This document shows positions 29,959 through 38,635 of a DNA stretch of 53,983 nucleotides, piece after piece. A program made the position numbers and the translations under genes. How positions within the stretch are numbered: position 1 is the first letter of the stretch; each line of letters begins with the position of its first letter. Source of the DNA: Bacillus timonensis (GTDB lineage Bacteria; Bacillota; Bacilli; Bacillales; Bacillaceae_L); NCBI RefSeq assembly GCF_000285535.1, contig NZ_HE610992.1, positions 1 to 53,983 on the forward strand, read 5' to 3'. The notes below the pieces were generated by a model. The model was not told the origin of the DNA, ran no database searches, and saw only the letters and a program-made list of their open reading frames with translations.

Positions 29959-29992
29959 GAAAAGGTAGCTATTATAGCTACCTTTTCTTCCG
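29959..29992 (+). terminator. Terminator after spoVT
   Basis: The 12-bp stem GAAAAGGTAGCT / AGCTACCTTTTC (29959-29970 with 29976-29987), followed by a T-rich tail. Confidence 0.8.
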
Positions 29993-30038
29993 TTAGGTAA
30001 GAATTCACTCCCCTATAAAAGTTATTATGAGTGAAGTA

Positions 30039-30047
30039 TGTTATAAT
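30039..30047 (+). promoter_or_regulatory. Extended -10 promoter before yabM
   Basis: TGTTATAAT gives a consensus extended -10 (TGnTATAAT) about 75 bp before the start codon. No clear -35 is visible. Confidence 0.5.
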
Positions 30048-30123
30048 ACACTGGAAATTATATAGCTTATTCGGCAGAAGTCGAAATACGAAAAGACGCA
30101 TTTGTTTAGGAAGGAGATGGGCG

Positions 30124-31749
30124 ATGAACGTCCAATCCGCAGAGCAGTCAAAGCGTATCTGGGAAGGCGCATTTGTCCTTACCATTGCCGGTTTGATTAC
30201 CAAGATACTTAGTGCAGGCTACCGGATCCCCTATCAAAACATTGCAGGGGATATTGGCTTTTACATATATCAACAGGCGTATCCGATTTACGGAATTGTT
30301 CTTGTTTTTTCCACATACGGGTTTCCAGTCATTATTTCAAAACTTTTGGCTGAAAAACTGGAACAAGATGATGAAGCATCTGCAATGAAAATTCTATATA
30401 TCACCCTACTTGCATTAGTAGGAATGGGGATTGTCATCTTTAGTTTTTTGTATTGGGGTGCTGAAATAATTGCAGGATGGATGGGAGATAAGGAACTGTC
30501 AACCCTGATAAGAGTGATTTCATTTTCGTTTTTGCTCTTGCCATTTATATCTGTATTTCGTGGCTATTTCCAAGGCTATAAAAATATGGTACCAACTGCA
30601 ATTTCCCAAGTAACAGAACAACTGATTCGGGTCATCACCATTTTGCTCATGTCCTTTATTTTATTGGACTATGGCTATGGGGCATATGAAGCAGGAGCGG
30701 GTGCAATATTTGGTTCAATTACAGGTGGCTTTGCAGCCATTTCCGTATTATTGTTTTTCCTGTTGAAAAGGAGAAAATCCTTTCCAAGACGAATTTTTCA
30801 AAATGCCTCGATAAAAACAAAGGAAATCATTAAAATTCTATTTACTCAAGGGATGACGATTTGCATCAGTGCACTCTTACTTATTCTTTTTCAGTTAGTC
30901 GATTCCTTCACTGTATTCTCGTTATTACTTTCAGGGGGAGTAGAGGAACAAGTAGCAAAGCAGGTAAAGGGAGTCTATGACAGGGGACAGCCTTTGCTTC
31001 AGCTCGGAACTGTAGTGGCAACATCACTGGCCTTATCGCTTGTTCCATTAATTGCAAGTGCTAAAGCACGAAATGATATGGCTTATATTCGGCAAAAGGT
31101 CGATTTAACATTTCGGCTGAGTGTTGTCGTAGGACTTGGCGCAGCTGTAGGTCTTGCATGTGTATTAGAGCCTACAAATATCATGCTTTTTCGAAATGAC
31201 CTTGGAACAAACGTTTTAATGATTATTGGTTTTTCAATTTTATTTACAACATTATCCCAAAGCATAACCGCTATTTTACAAGGACTAGGGCATCCGATTT
31301 TACCAGCTGTTGTGGTAATTACTGGAATGCTCATAAAGTGGATTTTAAACTTGTTGCTGATTCCTGAATATCAAACAGTTGGGGCAGCTGTAGCCACTTT
31401 GATTGCGTTTGGGGCGATAACCGGTCTCCAAATTTTTATTTTGAAAAGTAAGCTACGTGGGATTCTAGGAAACTGGACGTTTATCTATCGTGTCACTTTG
31501 GCAACGGTTGCCATGGGGCTCATCATTTTTGGCTACTCAAGGGGGTTGCATCACTTATTTCCAATTGCAGGAGAAAGTCGTATGTTTGCAAGTTTTGAAG
31601 CATTGACTTCTGTTGTCATCGGAGGGTTTATGTATCTATTTTTTATTGTAAGAGGGAGCATTTTTTCCGAAGAAGAGCTCTCAGAAATTCCAATAGGGTC
31701 AAAAGGGACATTTTTAATTAGGTTACTAAAAGGAGGAAAGAACGTATGA
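30124..31749 (+). CDS. yabM: YabM, MOP-superfamily lipid/polysaccharide flippase-like protein
   Basis: A 541-residue polytopic membrane protein of the polysaccharide-biosynthesis/MurJ-like branch (SpoVB family), with about 12-14 hydrophobic segments from FVLTIAGLITKILSAGYRIPYQNI onward. In B. subtilis YabM is not essential, and its substrate is not established. ATG 30124 behind AGGAAGGAG gives the conserved N-terminus. Its stop overlaps the yabN start as ATGA. Confidence 0.9.
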   Translation: MNVQSAEQSKRIWEGAFVLTIAGLITKILSAGYRIPYQNIAGDIGFYIYQQAYPIYGIVLVFSTYGFPVIISKLLAEKLEQDDEASAMKILYITLLALVGMGIVIFSFLYWGAEIIAGWMGDKELSTLIRVISFSFLLLPFISVFRGYFQGYKNMVPTAISQVTEQLIRVITILLMSFILLDYGYGAYEAGAGAIFGSITGGFAAISVLLFFLLKRRKSFPRRIFQNASIKTKEIIKILFTQGMTICISALLLILFQLVDSFTVFSLLLSGGVEEQVAKQVKGVYDRGQPLLQLGTVVATSLALSLVPLIASAKARNDMAYIRQKVDLTFRLSVVVGLGAAVGLACVLEPTNIMLFRNDLGTNVLMIIGFSILFTTLSQSITAILQGLGHPILPAVVVITGMLIKWILNLLLIPEYQTVGAAVATLIAFGAITGLQIFILKSKLRGILGNWTFIYRVTLATVAMGLIIFGYSRGLHHLFPIAGESRMFASFEALTSVVIGGFMYLFFIVRGSIFSEEELSEIPIGSKGTFLIRLLKGGKNV

Positions 31750-33194
31750 TAACTATTATAGGATTAGGTGCGGGTGACCTATCACAGCTCCCTATGGGCA
31801 TCTATCGTAAACTTTTAGATACTGAGCATCTTTTTCTAAGGACGAAGGAACATCCTGTAATTAAAGAATTAGAAGCCGAAGGAATGACCTATCAATCTTT
31901 TGATGCCATTTATGAAAAGCATGATCAATTTGAGGCAGTATATGATGAAATTGTTGAGACCTTAAAAGTGGAAGCAAAAACAAAAGATATTGTCTACGCA
32001 GTACCAGGTCATCCAATGGTTGCAGAAAAAACAACGCAGCTTTTGCTCGAAGATGAAAACCTACGGGTACAGGTTGAGGGTGGTCAGAGCTTTATAGACC
32101 CATTATTAGCATCTTTAAAAATTGACCCTATTGAAGGATTTCAATTCCTTGATGCTTTATCCCTTGAAAAGGATGAACTGCAGCTTTCTCAGCATATTAT
32201 TATTTGTCAGGTGTACGACGGGTACATTGCATCTAATGTGAAGCTAACGTTAATGGAACAATTGCCTGATGAGTATGAAGTATATATTGTTACCGCAGCA
32301 GGTAGTAAAGACGAGAAAATCACGAAAGTCCCTCTATACGAATTGGATCGTGGGGTTGAAGTGAATAATCTTACAAGCGTCTATGTTCCTCCTGTAAAAG
32401 AAGAAGAACTTCTTTATCATGATTTTCGTACGTTTCGAAGAATTATTGCGGCATTGCGTGGTCCTGGTGGCTGCCCATGGGATCAAAAGCAAACCCATCA
32501 ATCCTTAAAAAAGTATTTGTTAGAGGAAGCATATGAGGTTCTTGACGCAATCGACAGTCAGGATGACGATCATCTAGTAGAGGAATTAGGGGATGTACTA
32601 CTGCAAATTCTCCTTCATGCCCAAATTGGTGAGGATGAAGGAATGTTTTCCATCGATGAGGTTATTCGTGGAATATCTGAAAAAATGATTCGGAGACATC
32701 CTCATGTATTTGGAGAAGTCACTGCAGATACCGCGGAAGAAGTTGTAACCAATTGGGAGCAAATCAAACGATTAGAAAAAGGCGGTACTGTTCAAGAGAA
32801 ATCTATTTTGGATGATGTGACTAAAGGGTTACCTGGTTTAATGAAGGCTGTTGAGTATCAAAAGAAGGCGGCAAAAGTAGGATTTGATTGGGACGCTGTC
32901 GAACCAATGTGGGACAAGGTTTTTGAGGAAATACAGGAATACAAGGAAGCAGTGGGGAATAAACAAAAGAGAGAAGCAATACAAGAGTATGGTGACATCC
33001 TATTTGCTTTAGCCAACATAGCAAGATTTTACAAGTTTGACCCAGAAGAAGCGCTTGCGATGACGAATCAAAAGTTTGCGAGACGTTTCAAATTTATCGA
33101 GGATGAAGTAAAAAAGCAAGGGTTAAAGATAGAAGAACAAACTCTTGAGCAGCTTGATGAAATCTGGGAGAAAGCAAAACAAAGCGGATTATAA
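31746..33194 (+). CDS. yabN: YabN, tetrapyrrole-methylase-like / MazG fusion
   Basis: A 482-residue two-domain protein. The N-terminal part (1-220, MITIIGLGAGDLSQLPMGIY) is a SAM-dependent tetrapyrrole-methylase-like domain. The C-terminal part is MazG, a nucleoside-triphosphate pyrophosphohydrolase with the GGCPWDQKQTHQSLKKYLLEE start, the metal-binding EExxE/D residues in LLEEAYEVLDAI and ELGDVLLQI, and a second MazG-like repeat. It probably cleans the nucleotide pool; the role of the methylase half is unknown. Confidence 0.93.
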   Translation: MITIIGLGAGDLSQLPMGIYRKLLDTEHLFLRTKEHPVIKELEAEGMTYQSFDAIYEKHDQFEAVYDEIVETLKVEAKTKDIVYAVPGHPMVAEKTTQLLLEDENLRVQVEGGQSFIDPLLASLKIDPIEGFQFLDALSLEKDELQLSQHIIICQVYDGYIASNVKLTLMEQLPDEYEVYIVTAAGSKDEKITKVPLYELDRGVEVNNLTSVYVPPVKEEELLYHDFRTFRRIIAALRGPGGCPWDQKQTHQSLKKYLLEEAYEVLDAIDSQDDDHLVEELGDVLLQILLHAQIGEDEGMFSIDEVIRGISEKMIRRHPHVFGEVTADTAEEVVTNWEQIKRLEKGGTVQEKSILDDVTKGLPGLMKAVEYQKKAAKVGFDWDAVEPMWDKVFEEIQEYKEAVGNKQKREAIQEYGDILFALANIARFYKFDPEEALAMTNQKFARRFKFIEDEVKKQGLKIEEQTLEQLDEIWEKAKQSGL

Positions 33195-33236
33195 CTTTAT
33201 TTTAGTTTGCATTTGATTGAAAGAGGTGATAAACAC

Positions 33237-33497
33237 ATGCGTTTGGATAAATTTTTAAAGGTCTCACGGTTAATTAAAAGACGTACTTTAGCCAAAGAGG
33301 TTGCAGACCAAGGGAGAATTCTCATTAACGGGGTTGCTGCAAAGGCGAGCAGTAATGTAAAAATAGGTGATGAGTTAACAATTCGATTTGGTCAGAAAAT
33401 AGTAACAGTGAAGATTGAAGATCTCCAAGATGCAACGAAAAAAGAAGATGCAAACAAGTTATATTCCATCGTGAAAGAGGAAAAAGTAGAAGCGTAA
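33237..33497 (+). CDS. rqcP: RqcP, S4-domain ribosome quality-control factor (YabO)
   Basis: An 86-residue S4 RNA-binding protein. In B. subtilis RqcP binds stalled 50S-peptidyl-tRNA complexes and works with RqcH in alanine tailing. The sequence MRLDKFLKVSRLIKRRTLAKEV with GRILINGVAAK is the S4 fold. AGAGGTGAT precedes ATG 33237; the in-frame upstream ATG has no binding site. It follows yabN by 42 bp, likely the last gene of the yabM operon. Confidence 0.93.
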   Translation: MRLDKFLKVSRLIKRRTLAKEVADQGRILINGVAAKASSNVKIGDELTIRFGQKIVTVKIEDLQDATKKEDANKLYSIVKEEKVEA

Positions 33498-33520
33498 TAT
33501 TTGATAATCAGTGAAGGCTT

Positions 33521-33550
33521 GTTCTAAACTCCGCCATATTCTCATACATT
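33521..33550 (+). promoter_or_regulatory. Candidate sigma-E promoter of yabP-yabQ
   Basis: CATACATT (33543-33550) matches the sigma-E -10 closely. GTTCTAAA (33521-33528) is a weak -35 at a 14-bp spacing. yabP and yabQ are sigma-E genes in B. subtilis. Confidence 0.5.
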
Positions 33551-33609
33551 TTACTATTAAAAGAATGGGGTTACTTTGACCATTCAAGTATGAATGTGGG
33601 GGAAAAAAT

Positions 33610-33915
33610 ATGAACCAATACTATGATGGAACGACATCCAATAAAGGAACCGTACATGAGCATGATGTAATCATGAGAAGTAGAAAGCTTCTTGACATAA
33701 CAGGGGTTAAACAAGTAGAAAGCTTTGACAATGAAGAGTTTTTACTTGAAACTGTTATGGGTTTCCTAGCAATTCGTGGCCAAAACTTACAAATGAAAAA
33801 CCTAGATGTGGAAAAAGGCGTTGTATCGATCAAGGGAAGAGTTTATGACATCAGCTATTTGGACGACCATTCGACGGAGAAGGCTAAAGGGTTCTTTAGC
33901 AAGTTATTTAGATGA
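33610..33915 (+). CDS. yabP: YabP, sporulation protein
   Basis: A 101-residue protein of the YabP/YqfC family made in the mother cell early in sporulation. The conserved RSRKLLDITGVKQVESFDNEEFLLET and VVSIKGRVYDISYLDD regions are present, and no membrane segment is visible. GGGGGAAA precedes ATG 33610. The stop overlaps yabQ as ATGA. The precise molecular role is unknown. Confidence 0.93.
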   Translation: MNQYYDGTTSNKGTVHEHDVIMRSRKLLDITGVKQVESFDNEEFLLETVMGFLAIRGQNLQMKNLDVEKGVVSIKGRVYDISYLDDHSTEKAKGFFSKLFR

Positions 33916-34547
33916 CCCTCTCAACCCAGTTTTATACATTACTTGCAATGATTTGCATGGGGGGTTGGCTAGGAGCTTCTCTTGACACATATCAACGTTT
34001 TTTAAAGCGTTCGAGACGAAAGTACTTCTTTGTTTTTATCAATGATATCCTTTTTTGGATTGTACAAGGCCTGTTGTTCTTTTATACGCTTTTATTGGTA
34101 AATGAGGGTGAATTACGGTTCTATGTGTTTATCGCCATACTATGTGGATTTGCTGCTTATCAGAGCTTATTCAAGACCATTTATGTTAGAGCACTAGAAC
34201 ATATGATTCAAGCAATTATCCGTATCTATGAATTTTTACTTCGAACAGGTGAACTCCTCATCGTTCGACCAATTAAAATGCTGTATCAGCTTTTGATTGT
34301 GATTCTTTTAGGAATCTTGAATGTGCTATTGGTTATTGGGAGAATTCTTCTAAAAATCTGTTGGATGATACTTAAAATTTGTTTTGCCCCAATAAAATGG
34401 ATTGGAATCATGATTTGGAGGTTGTTACCATCCACCTTTACGAAAAATGTAGAAAAGATTTTTCAAAAGTGTGCAGGATTTTTGAAAAAAGTAGAGAATA
34501 TCAAACCTATATTGATAAAATGGTGGAAGAAGATAAGGAAACAATAG
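33912..34547 (+). CDS. yabQ: YabQ, sporulation membrane protein
   Basis: A 211-residue integral membrane protein with the same length as B. subtilis YabQ, which is needed for spore cortex formation. Hydrophobic segments occur near residues 5-22, 37-60 and 67-80, with a long hydrophobic, positively charged stretch from about 110 to 175. Translation is coupled to yabP (ATGA). divIC follows after 15 bp, so the sporulation pair probably reads into a division gene. Confidence 0.92.
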   Translation: MTLSTQFYTLLAMICMGGWLGASLDTYQRFLKRSRRKYFFVFINDILFWIVQGLLFFYTLLLVNEGELRFYVFIAILCGFAAYQSLFKTIYVRALEHMIQAIIRIYEFLLRTGELLIVRPIKMLYQLLIVILLGILNVLLVIGRILLKICWMILKICFAPIKWIGIMIWRLLPSTFTKNVEKIFQKCAGFLKKVENIKPILIKWWKKIRKQ

Positions 34548-34562
34548 GAGGCATTCTCTACA

Positions 34563-34937
34563 ATGAGTGCAGTTGGAAAGAAAAATGTAACACAATTACA
34601 ATCAACCTATATGGAAAAATATAAAGAGCAAGAACAAGCTCTCCAAGTTAAGCGAAAAGGCCTAGTCAGAAGACTGATTGCTTTTTCAATTTTAGCTGCA
34701 ATCATTACTTATGGTCTTGTATCAATGGTTGTGTCACAACATAAGACGATGGATGAGAAGGTAAGCGAAAAGGAAAAACTACAGGAACAGCTCACTTCGC
34801 TAAAAGATGAGCAGGTACTTCTTGAAGAGGAAGTCGTAAAACTTAACAGTGATGAGTATATTGAAAAAATTATACGCAGGGATTATTTTCTATCTAAGGA
34901 AGGCGAAATCATTTTTAAAGTTGGGGATGGGTCTTAG
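34563..34937 (+). CDS. divIC: DivIC, septum initiation protein
   Basis: Bitopic divisome protein that pairs with FtsL and DivIB. The 124-residue product has a cytosolic basic N-terminus, one transmembrane helix (about 40-58, LIAFSILAAIITYGLVSMVV), an extracytoplasmic coiled coil (about 62-100) and the conserved EYIEKIIRRDYFLSKEGEIIF end. TAGGAGGC lies before ATG 34563. Confidence 0.95.
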   Translation: MSAVGKKNVTQLQSTYMEKYKEQEQALQVKRKGLVRRLIAFSILAAIITYGLVSMVVSQHKTMDEKVSEKEKLQEQLTSLKDEQVLLEEEVVKLNSDEYIEKIIRRDYFLSKEGEIIFKVGDGS

Positions 34938-34942
34938 TCTTA

Positions 34943-34972
34943 TTGACACTTGAATTTTATATTATGTATAAT
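34943..34972 (+). promoter_or_regulatory. Sigma-A promoter of yabR
   Basis: TTGACA (34943-34948), an 18-bp spacer and TATAAT (34967-34972): both hexamers match consensus. Confidence 0.75.
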
Positions 34973-35017
34973 ATAGTAAAATGATTTTGTTCAAATTTAA
35001 GGAGGAGCATTTTTTTT

Positions 35018-35443
35018 ATGTCAATTGAAGTAGGCAGCAAGGTTCAAGGGAAGGTAACAGGAATTACGAATTTCGGAGCGTTTGTAGAGCTGCCAGAGGG
35101 CTCAACTGGTCTTGTCCATATTAGTGAAGTTGCGGACAATTATGTAAAAGATATTAATGAGCATTTAAAGGTTGGAGACCAGGTAGAGGTCAAGGTAATT
35201 AATGTTGAGAAAGATGGAAAGATTGGTTTGTCCATAAAAAAAGCAAAAGAAACTCAACAACCACAACGTCCGCGACACAATGGTCCACGTAATAATAACA
35301 GAAACGACCAACGTAATCACAACAAAACTGAAAGCTTTGAACAAAAAATGAATCGCTTTTTGAAGGACAGTGAAGATCGTCTATCTTCCTTAAAGCGTAA
35401 CACCGAGTCAAAACGTGGTGGGCGTGGAGCGAGAAGAGGATAA
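35018..35443 (+). CDS. yabR: YabR, S1-domain RNA-binding protein
   Basis: A 141-residue protein with an N-terminal S1 domain (about 1-72: VGSKVQGKVTGITNFGAFVEL, GLVHISEVADNYVKD, GKIGLSIKKA). A low-complexity Asn/Arg/Gln-rich linker follows, then a basic tail ending RGGRGARRG. Related to general stress protein 13; likely RNA- or ribosome-associated, function unproven. AAGGAGGAG precedes ATG 35018. Confidence 0.92.
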   Translation: MSIEVGSKVQGKVTGITNFGAFVELPEGSTGLVHISEVADNYVKDINEHLKVGDQVEVKVINVEKDGKIGLSIKKAKETQQPQRPRHNGPRNNNRNDQRNHNKTESFEQKMNRFLKDSEDRLSSLKRNTESKRGGRGARRG

Positions 35444-35472
35444 CCTGCTGCTGTAGCTTAAATATATATGTA

Positions 35473-35500
35473 AAGCACCCAATTAGTGGGTGCTTTTTTT
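35473..35500 (+). terminator. Terminator after yabR
   Basis: The 9-bp stem AAGCACCCA / TGGGTGCTT (35473-35481 with 35487-35495), followed by T residues. Confidence 0.85.
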
Positions 35501-35512
35501 GTGCTTTTGAAA

Positions 35513-35546
35513 ATAAAAAAACAGTGCGAAGAAATTCGCACTGTTT
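35513..35546 (-). terminator. Terminator of the tRNA-Met/tRNA-Glu transcript
   Basis: The stem ACAGTGCGAA / TTCGCACTGT (35521-35530 with 35535-35544) is followed on the minus strand by a T run (35515-35520). It stands back to back with the yabR terminator. Confidence 0.8.
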
Positions 35547-35550
35547 CGTA

Positions 35551-35622
35551 TGACCCGTACGGGATTCGAACCCGTGTTACCGCCGTGAAAGGGCGGTGTC
35601 TTAACCGCTTGACCAACGGGCC
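35551..35622 (-). tRNA. tRNA-Glu (anticodon UUC)
   Basis: A 72-base cloverleaf on the minus strand: acceptor GGCCCGT / ACGGGTC with discriminator A, D arm TCAAGCGGTTAAGA, anticodon loop CTTTCAC with TTC complementary to 35587-35589, and T arm CACGGGTTCGAATCCCGT. No CCA is encoded; the next bases read TAC. It is transcribed after tRNA-Met. Confidence 0.95.
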
Positions 35623-35631
35623 AAAATTTTA

Positions 35632-35708
35632 TGGTAGCGGCGGAGGGGATCGAACCCCCGACCTCACGGGTATGAACCGTACGCTCTAGCCAGCTGAGCT
35701 ACACCGCC
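35632..35708 (-). tRNA. tRNA-Met, elongator type (anticodon CAU)
   Basis: A 77-base cloverleaf on the minus strand with CCA encoded (35632-35634). Acceptor GGCGGTG pairs with CGCCGCT through a G1-U72 pair, which is not the C1-A72 mismatch of initiators. The anticodon loop TTCATAC has CAT opposite 35672-35674, and the T arm is GGGGGTTCGATCCCCT. It resembles the elongator tRNA-Met at the same site in B. subtilis. A tRNA-Ile with modified CAU is less likely but not excluded by sequence alone. Confidence 0.92.
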
Positions 35709-35808
35709 ATGTTTAGGAAAAAATTTAGTTTCGATCGTACACATAAATAAGCAAATTACTATGTTCGACAATCTTTGTCTCAAACTCTAGTAAGTAAGCA
35801 CAAGTAAT

Positions 35809-35837
35809 ATAATACCTTCTGTCTATTCGTTCGTCAA
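35809..35837 (-). promoter_or_regulatory. Sigma-A promoter of the tRNA pair
   Basis: On the minus strand TTGACG (35832-35837), a 17-bp spacer and TATTAT (35809-35814), about 100 bp before tRNA-Met. The 370-bp gap 35709-36077 holds this promoter and the divergent spoIIE promoter, with no gene. Confidence 0.65.
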
Positions 35838-36009
35838 TATATTTTGTATTGAAGGGGAAAAATACAAAAATTCGCACAATATGTACACAAAATCTATGAA
35901 AAACTTTGCAAACCTACCAAATCCCACTCTTAAAATTTGTCATATGACATTTATTTTGTTGGAAAACTAGACAAGCAGTCGAATGTTTTTTCTTTTCGCT
36001 CTTGTTGTT

Positions 36010-36042
36010 TTGACAAAATATGAATCCCTGCAACTGTATAAT
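36010..36042 (+). promoter_or_regulatory. spoIIE promoter with 21-bp spacing
   Basis: TTGACA (36010-36015) and TATAAT (36037-36042) are both perfect but stand 21 bp apart, too far for unaided sigma-A RNA polymerase. The same 21-bp arrangement is known for the Spo0A~P-activated spoIIE promoter of B. subtilis. A near-match Spo0A box AGTCGAA lies at 35977-35983. Confidence 0.8.
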
Positions 36043-36077
36043 TACAAACAACTATTAAATACGGGGAGTGTTTATAA

Positions 36078-38564
36078 ATGGAAAGAATAGAAAGGAATCT
36101 GAGTGGGCCTATTACAGAGGTAGCTATTGAAAAAACTCAGGATACAGTGTCCAAATGGTTTCAGCGTTTTCAAGCTAAACTTGAAAACCTATTTCTACTA
36201 AAAGGGCTTTTACTAGGAGTTGTCGGGTTTTTATTAGGACGAGCCCTAATCCTAAATGAATTAACACCCTTTGCATTACCATTTTTCGCAAGTGTCTTTA
36301 TGATGAAAAAAGGCAAAGCGGGGCTTGCGATGGTAGCTGTTATTGCAGGGTCGTTTACTCTATCGGCCGATGTAACCGTATTTACTTTTCTATCTATTGC
36401 CTTGTTTCTAGTAATTTATAAAGTTCTTCAAAGATTTAAAGTCGATTTACTTAAGGTACTACCTACCCTTGTACTCATCTCATCAGCCTTAGCAAAAGTA
36501 GCAATTCTTTATGTCACACAAGGATCTATCACAATTCACGATGGAGTGATGGTTGGAGTAGGGTCAGGATTAGCCTTTATATTAACTTTGATTTTCCTTC
36601 AAAGTGTACCATTGTTAACAGAGAAACGAAGGAGACAATCCTTTAAAACAGAAGAAGTTATTTGTTTAATTATATTAATTGCCTCTGTGTTAACAGGGAC
36701 AATGGGCTGGCTCGTATATGAGATGTCCATTTCAAATATCCTTTCAAGATATGTTGTCCTCTTGTTTGCATTCGTAGCAGGAGCAACTATTGGGTCAACT
36801 GTAGGGGTTGTGACTGGTTTGATTCTAAGTCTTGCCAATGTAACTAGCTTGTACCAAATGAGTCTTCTCGCTTTTTCGGGTTTACTAGGAGGTCTATTAA
36901 AAGAAGGGAAAAAAGCGGGGGTGGCACTTGGACTAATTGTTGGAACACTTTTAATTGGCCTTTATGGAGAAGGAGCCAGTCAAATTATTCCTACTTTATA
37001 TGAATCGGGAGTAGCGATTCTTCTATTTTTACTGACACCAAAGGTTTTAATAAGCAAAATAGCAAAAAACATTCCAGGTACGCCTGAACATAGTACAGAA
37101 CAACAGCAATATCTTCGTAAAATTCGTGATGTTACGGCCAATCGTGTCTCACAGTTTTCGACGGTGTTTGAAGCATTGGCAAATAGTTTTTCCGAATACG
37201 GATATCCCGTTGATGATGATGATAAAGACCGAGAAATTGATCTGTTTTTAAGCAATGTAACGGAAAAGACTTGTCAATCTTGTTTTAAAAAGGAGGCCTG
37301 TTGGTCCAAGAACTTTAATAAAACATATGATTATATGATAGATATTATGCATGAAAGTGATTCAAATTCTCTCGTTTATAATCATAAGCTTACGAGAGAT
37401 TGGGACAAACATTGTGTACGCTCTAAAAAGGTAATTGATGCTATAGAACAAGAGCTTACATATTATCAAGCAAATCAAAAGCTAAAGAAACAAGTAAAGG
37501 AGAGTAGAAAACTAGTAGCTGACCAATTATTAGGTGTTTCTCAAGTAATGAGTGATTTTGCAAAGGAAATTCAACGTGAAGGTGAGAATCATCATGTATT
37601 GGAAGAACAAATACTAGATGCATTGCAGTCGTTTGGAATTCAAATTGGACATGTGGAAATTTATAGTGTAGAGCAAGGAAATGTCGATATTGAAATCAGT
37701 ATTCCATATTGTAATGGAAGTGGGGAGTGTGAAAAATTAATTGCACCAATGCTGTCGGATATTCTTGAAGAGACAATTCTTGTTAAAAATGAAGAATGCT
37801 CTGCTTATCCAAATGGGTATTGCCATGTAACACTAGGTTCAGCAAAAGCCTATGTCATCGATACGGGTGTTGCACATGCTGCTAAGGGCGGCGGACTTGT
37901 GTCAGGTGATAGCTTTTCAACGATTGAATTAGGTGTTGGAAAGCATGCAGTTGCGATTAGTGATGGTATGGGAAATGGGGAGCGTGCCCATTATGAAAGC
38001 AATGAAACCTTAGAGCTTTTAAAGAAAATTCTCCAATCTGGCATTGAGGAGAAGGTTGCTATTAAATCGGTTAACTCGATTCTTTCATTACGAACGACAG
38101 ATGAGATATTTTCAACACTGGACTTAGCAGTTATTGATCTTCAAGATGCAAGTGCAAAGTTCTTAAAAATTGGCTCTACCCCAAGCTATATTAAGAGAGG
38201 AGATAAAATAAGTAAGATACAGGCAAGTAATCTACCGATGGGCATTATTGAGGACTTTGAAGTAGAGGTAGTCGACGAGCAATTGAAAGCTGGCGATATT
38301 TTGATCATGATGAGTGATGGTATTTTCGAAGGCCCCAAGCATGTTGAAAACTATGATATGTGGATGAAGCGAAAAATAAAGGAAATCCAAACAAATGATC
38401 CTCAAGAGATTGCTGATTTGTTAATGGAGGAGGTAATACGCACAAGATCTGGGCAAATTGAAGATGATATGACCGTTGTTGTGACAAAGATTAAACATAA
38501 TACGCCGAAATGGGCAGCCATCCCTGCTTACGGTTATCAAAAGACAAAAAGGAAAGCTATCTGA
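36078..38564 (+). CDS. spoIIE: SpoIIE, stage II sporulation phosphatase
   Basis: Membrane serine phosphatase that dephosphorylates SpoIIAA to release sigma F in the forespore and also binds FtsZ at the polar septum. The 828-residue protein has about ten transmembrane helices (45-330), a central regulatory region with a Cys cluster near 395-410, and a C-terminal PP2C domain. The metal-binding motifs are SDGMGNG (D629), MSDGIFEG (D747) and EDDMTVVV (D796/D797). GGGGAG precedes ATG 36078. Confidence 0.97.
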   Translation: MERIERNLSGPITEVAIEKTQDTVSKWFQRFQAKLENLFLLKGLLLGVVGFLLGRALILNELTPFALPFFASVFMMKKGKAGLAMVAVIAGSFTLSADVTVFTFLSIALFLVIYKVLQRFKVDLLKVLPTLVLISSALAKVAILYVTQGSITIHDGVMVGVGSGLAFILTLIFLQSVPLLTEKRRRQSFKTEEVICLIILIASVLTGTMGWLVYEMSISNILSRYVVLLFAFVAGATIGSTVGVVTGLILSLANVTSLYQMSLLAFSGLLGGLLKEGKKAGVALGLIVGTLLIGLYGEGASQIIPTLYESGVAILLFLLTPKVLISKIAKNIPGTPEHSTEQQQYLRKIRDVTANRVSQFSTVFEALANSFSEYGYPVDDDDKDREIDLFLSNVTEKTCQSCFKKEACWSKNFNKTYDYMIDIMHESDSNSLVYNHKLTRDWDKHCVRSKKVIDAIEQELTYYQANQKLKKQVKESRKLVADQLLGVSQVMSDFAKEIQREGENHHVLEEQILDALQSFGIQIGHVEIYSVEQGNVDIEISIPYCNGSGECEKLIAPMLSDILEETILVKNEECSAYPNGYCHVTLGSAKAYVIDTGVAHAAKGGGLVSGDSFSTIELGVGKHAVAISDGMGNGERAHYESNETLELLKKILQSGIEEKVAIKSVNSILSLRTTDEIFSTLDLAVIDLQDASAKFLKIGSTPSYIKRGDKISKIQASNLPMGIIEDFEVEVVDEQLKAGDILIMMSDGIFEGPKHVENYDMWMKRKIKEIQTNDPQEIADLLMEEVIRTRSGQIEDDMTVVVTKIKHNTPKWAAIPAYGYQKTKRKAI

Positions 38565-38635
38565 CAAATCAGTGAGGTTTAAAAATCTACTAATTCGTCC
38601 ATCCTGTTACTAACTTAAGTAGGAGGGGATGAAAC

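Noticed and set aside
35486-35689. A 67-codon plus-strand open frame over the tRNA genes
   Set aside because: It lies antisense to two clear tRNA genes and through two terminators, so it is a known type of false frame.
35764-35770. A perfect Spo0A box on the minus strand between the tRNA promoter and tRNA-Met
   Set aside because: It is about 240 bp from the spoIIE promoter and isolated; a single 7-base match in AT-rich DNA is weak evidence.
38580-38635. Terminator between spoIIE and yabS
   Set aside because: No stable hairpin with a T run is visible, so read-through from spoIIE to yabS remains possible.
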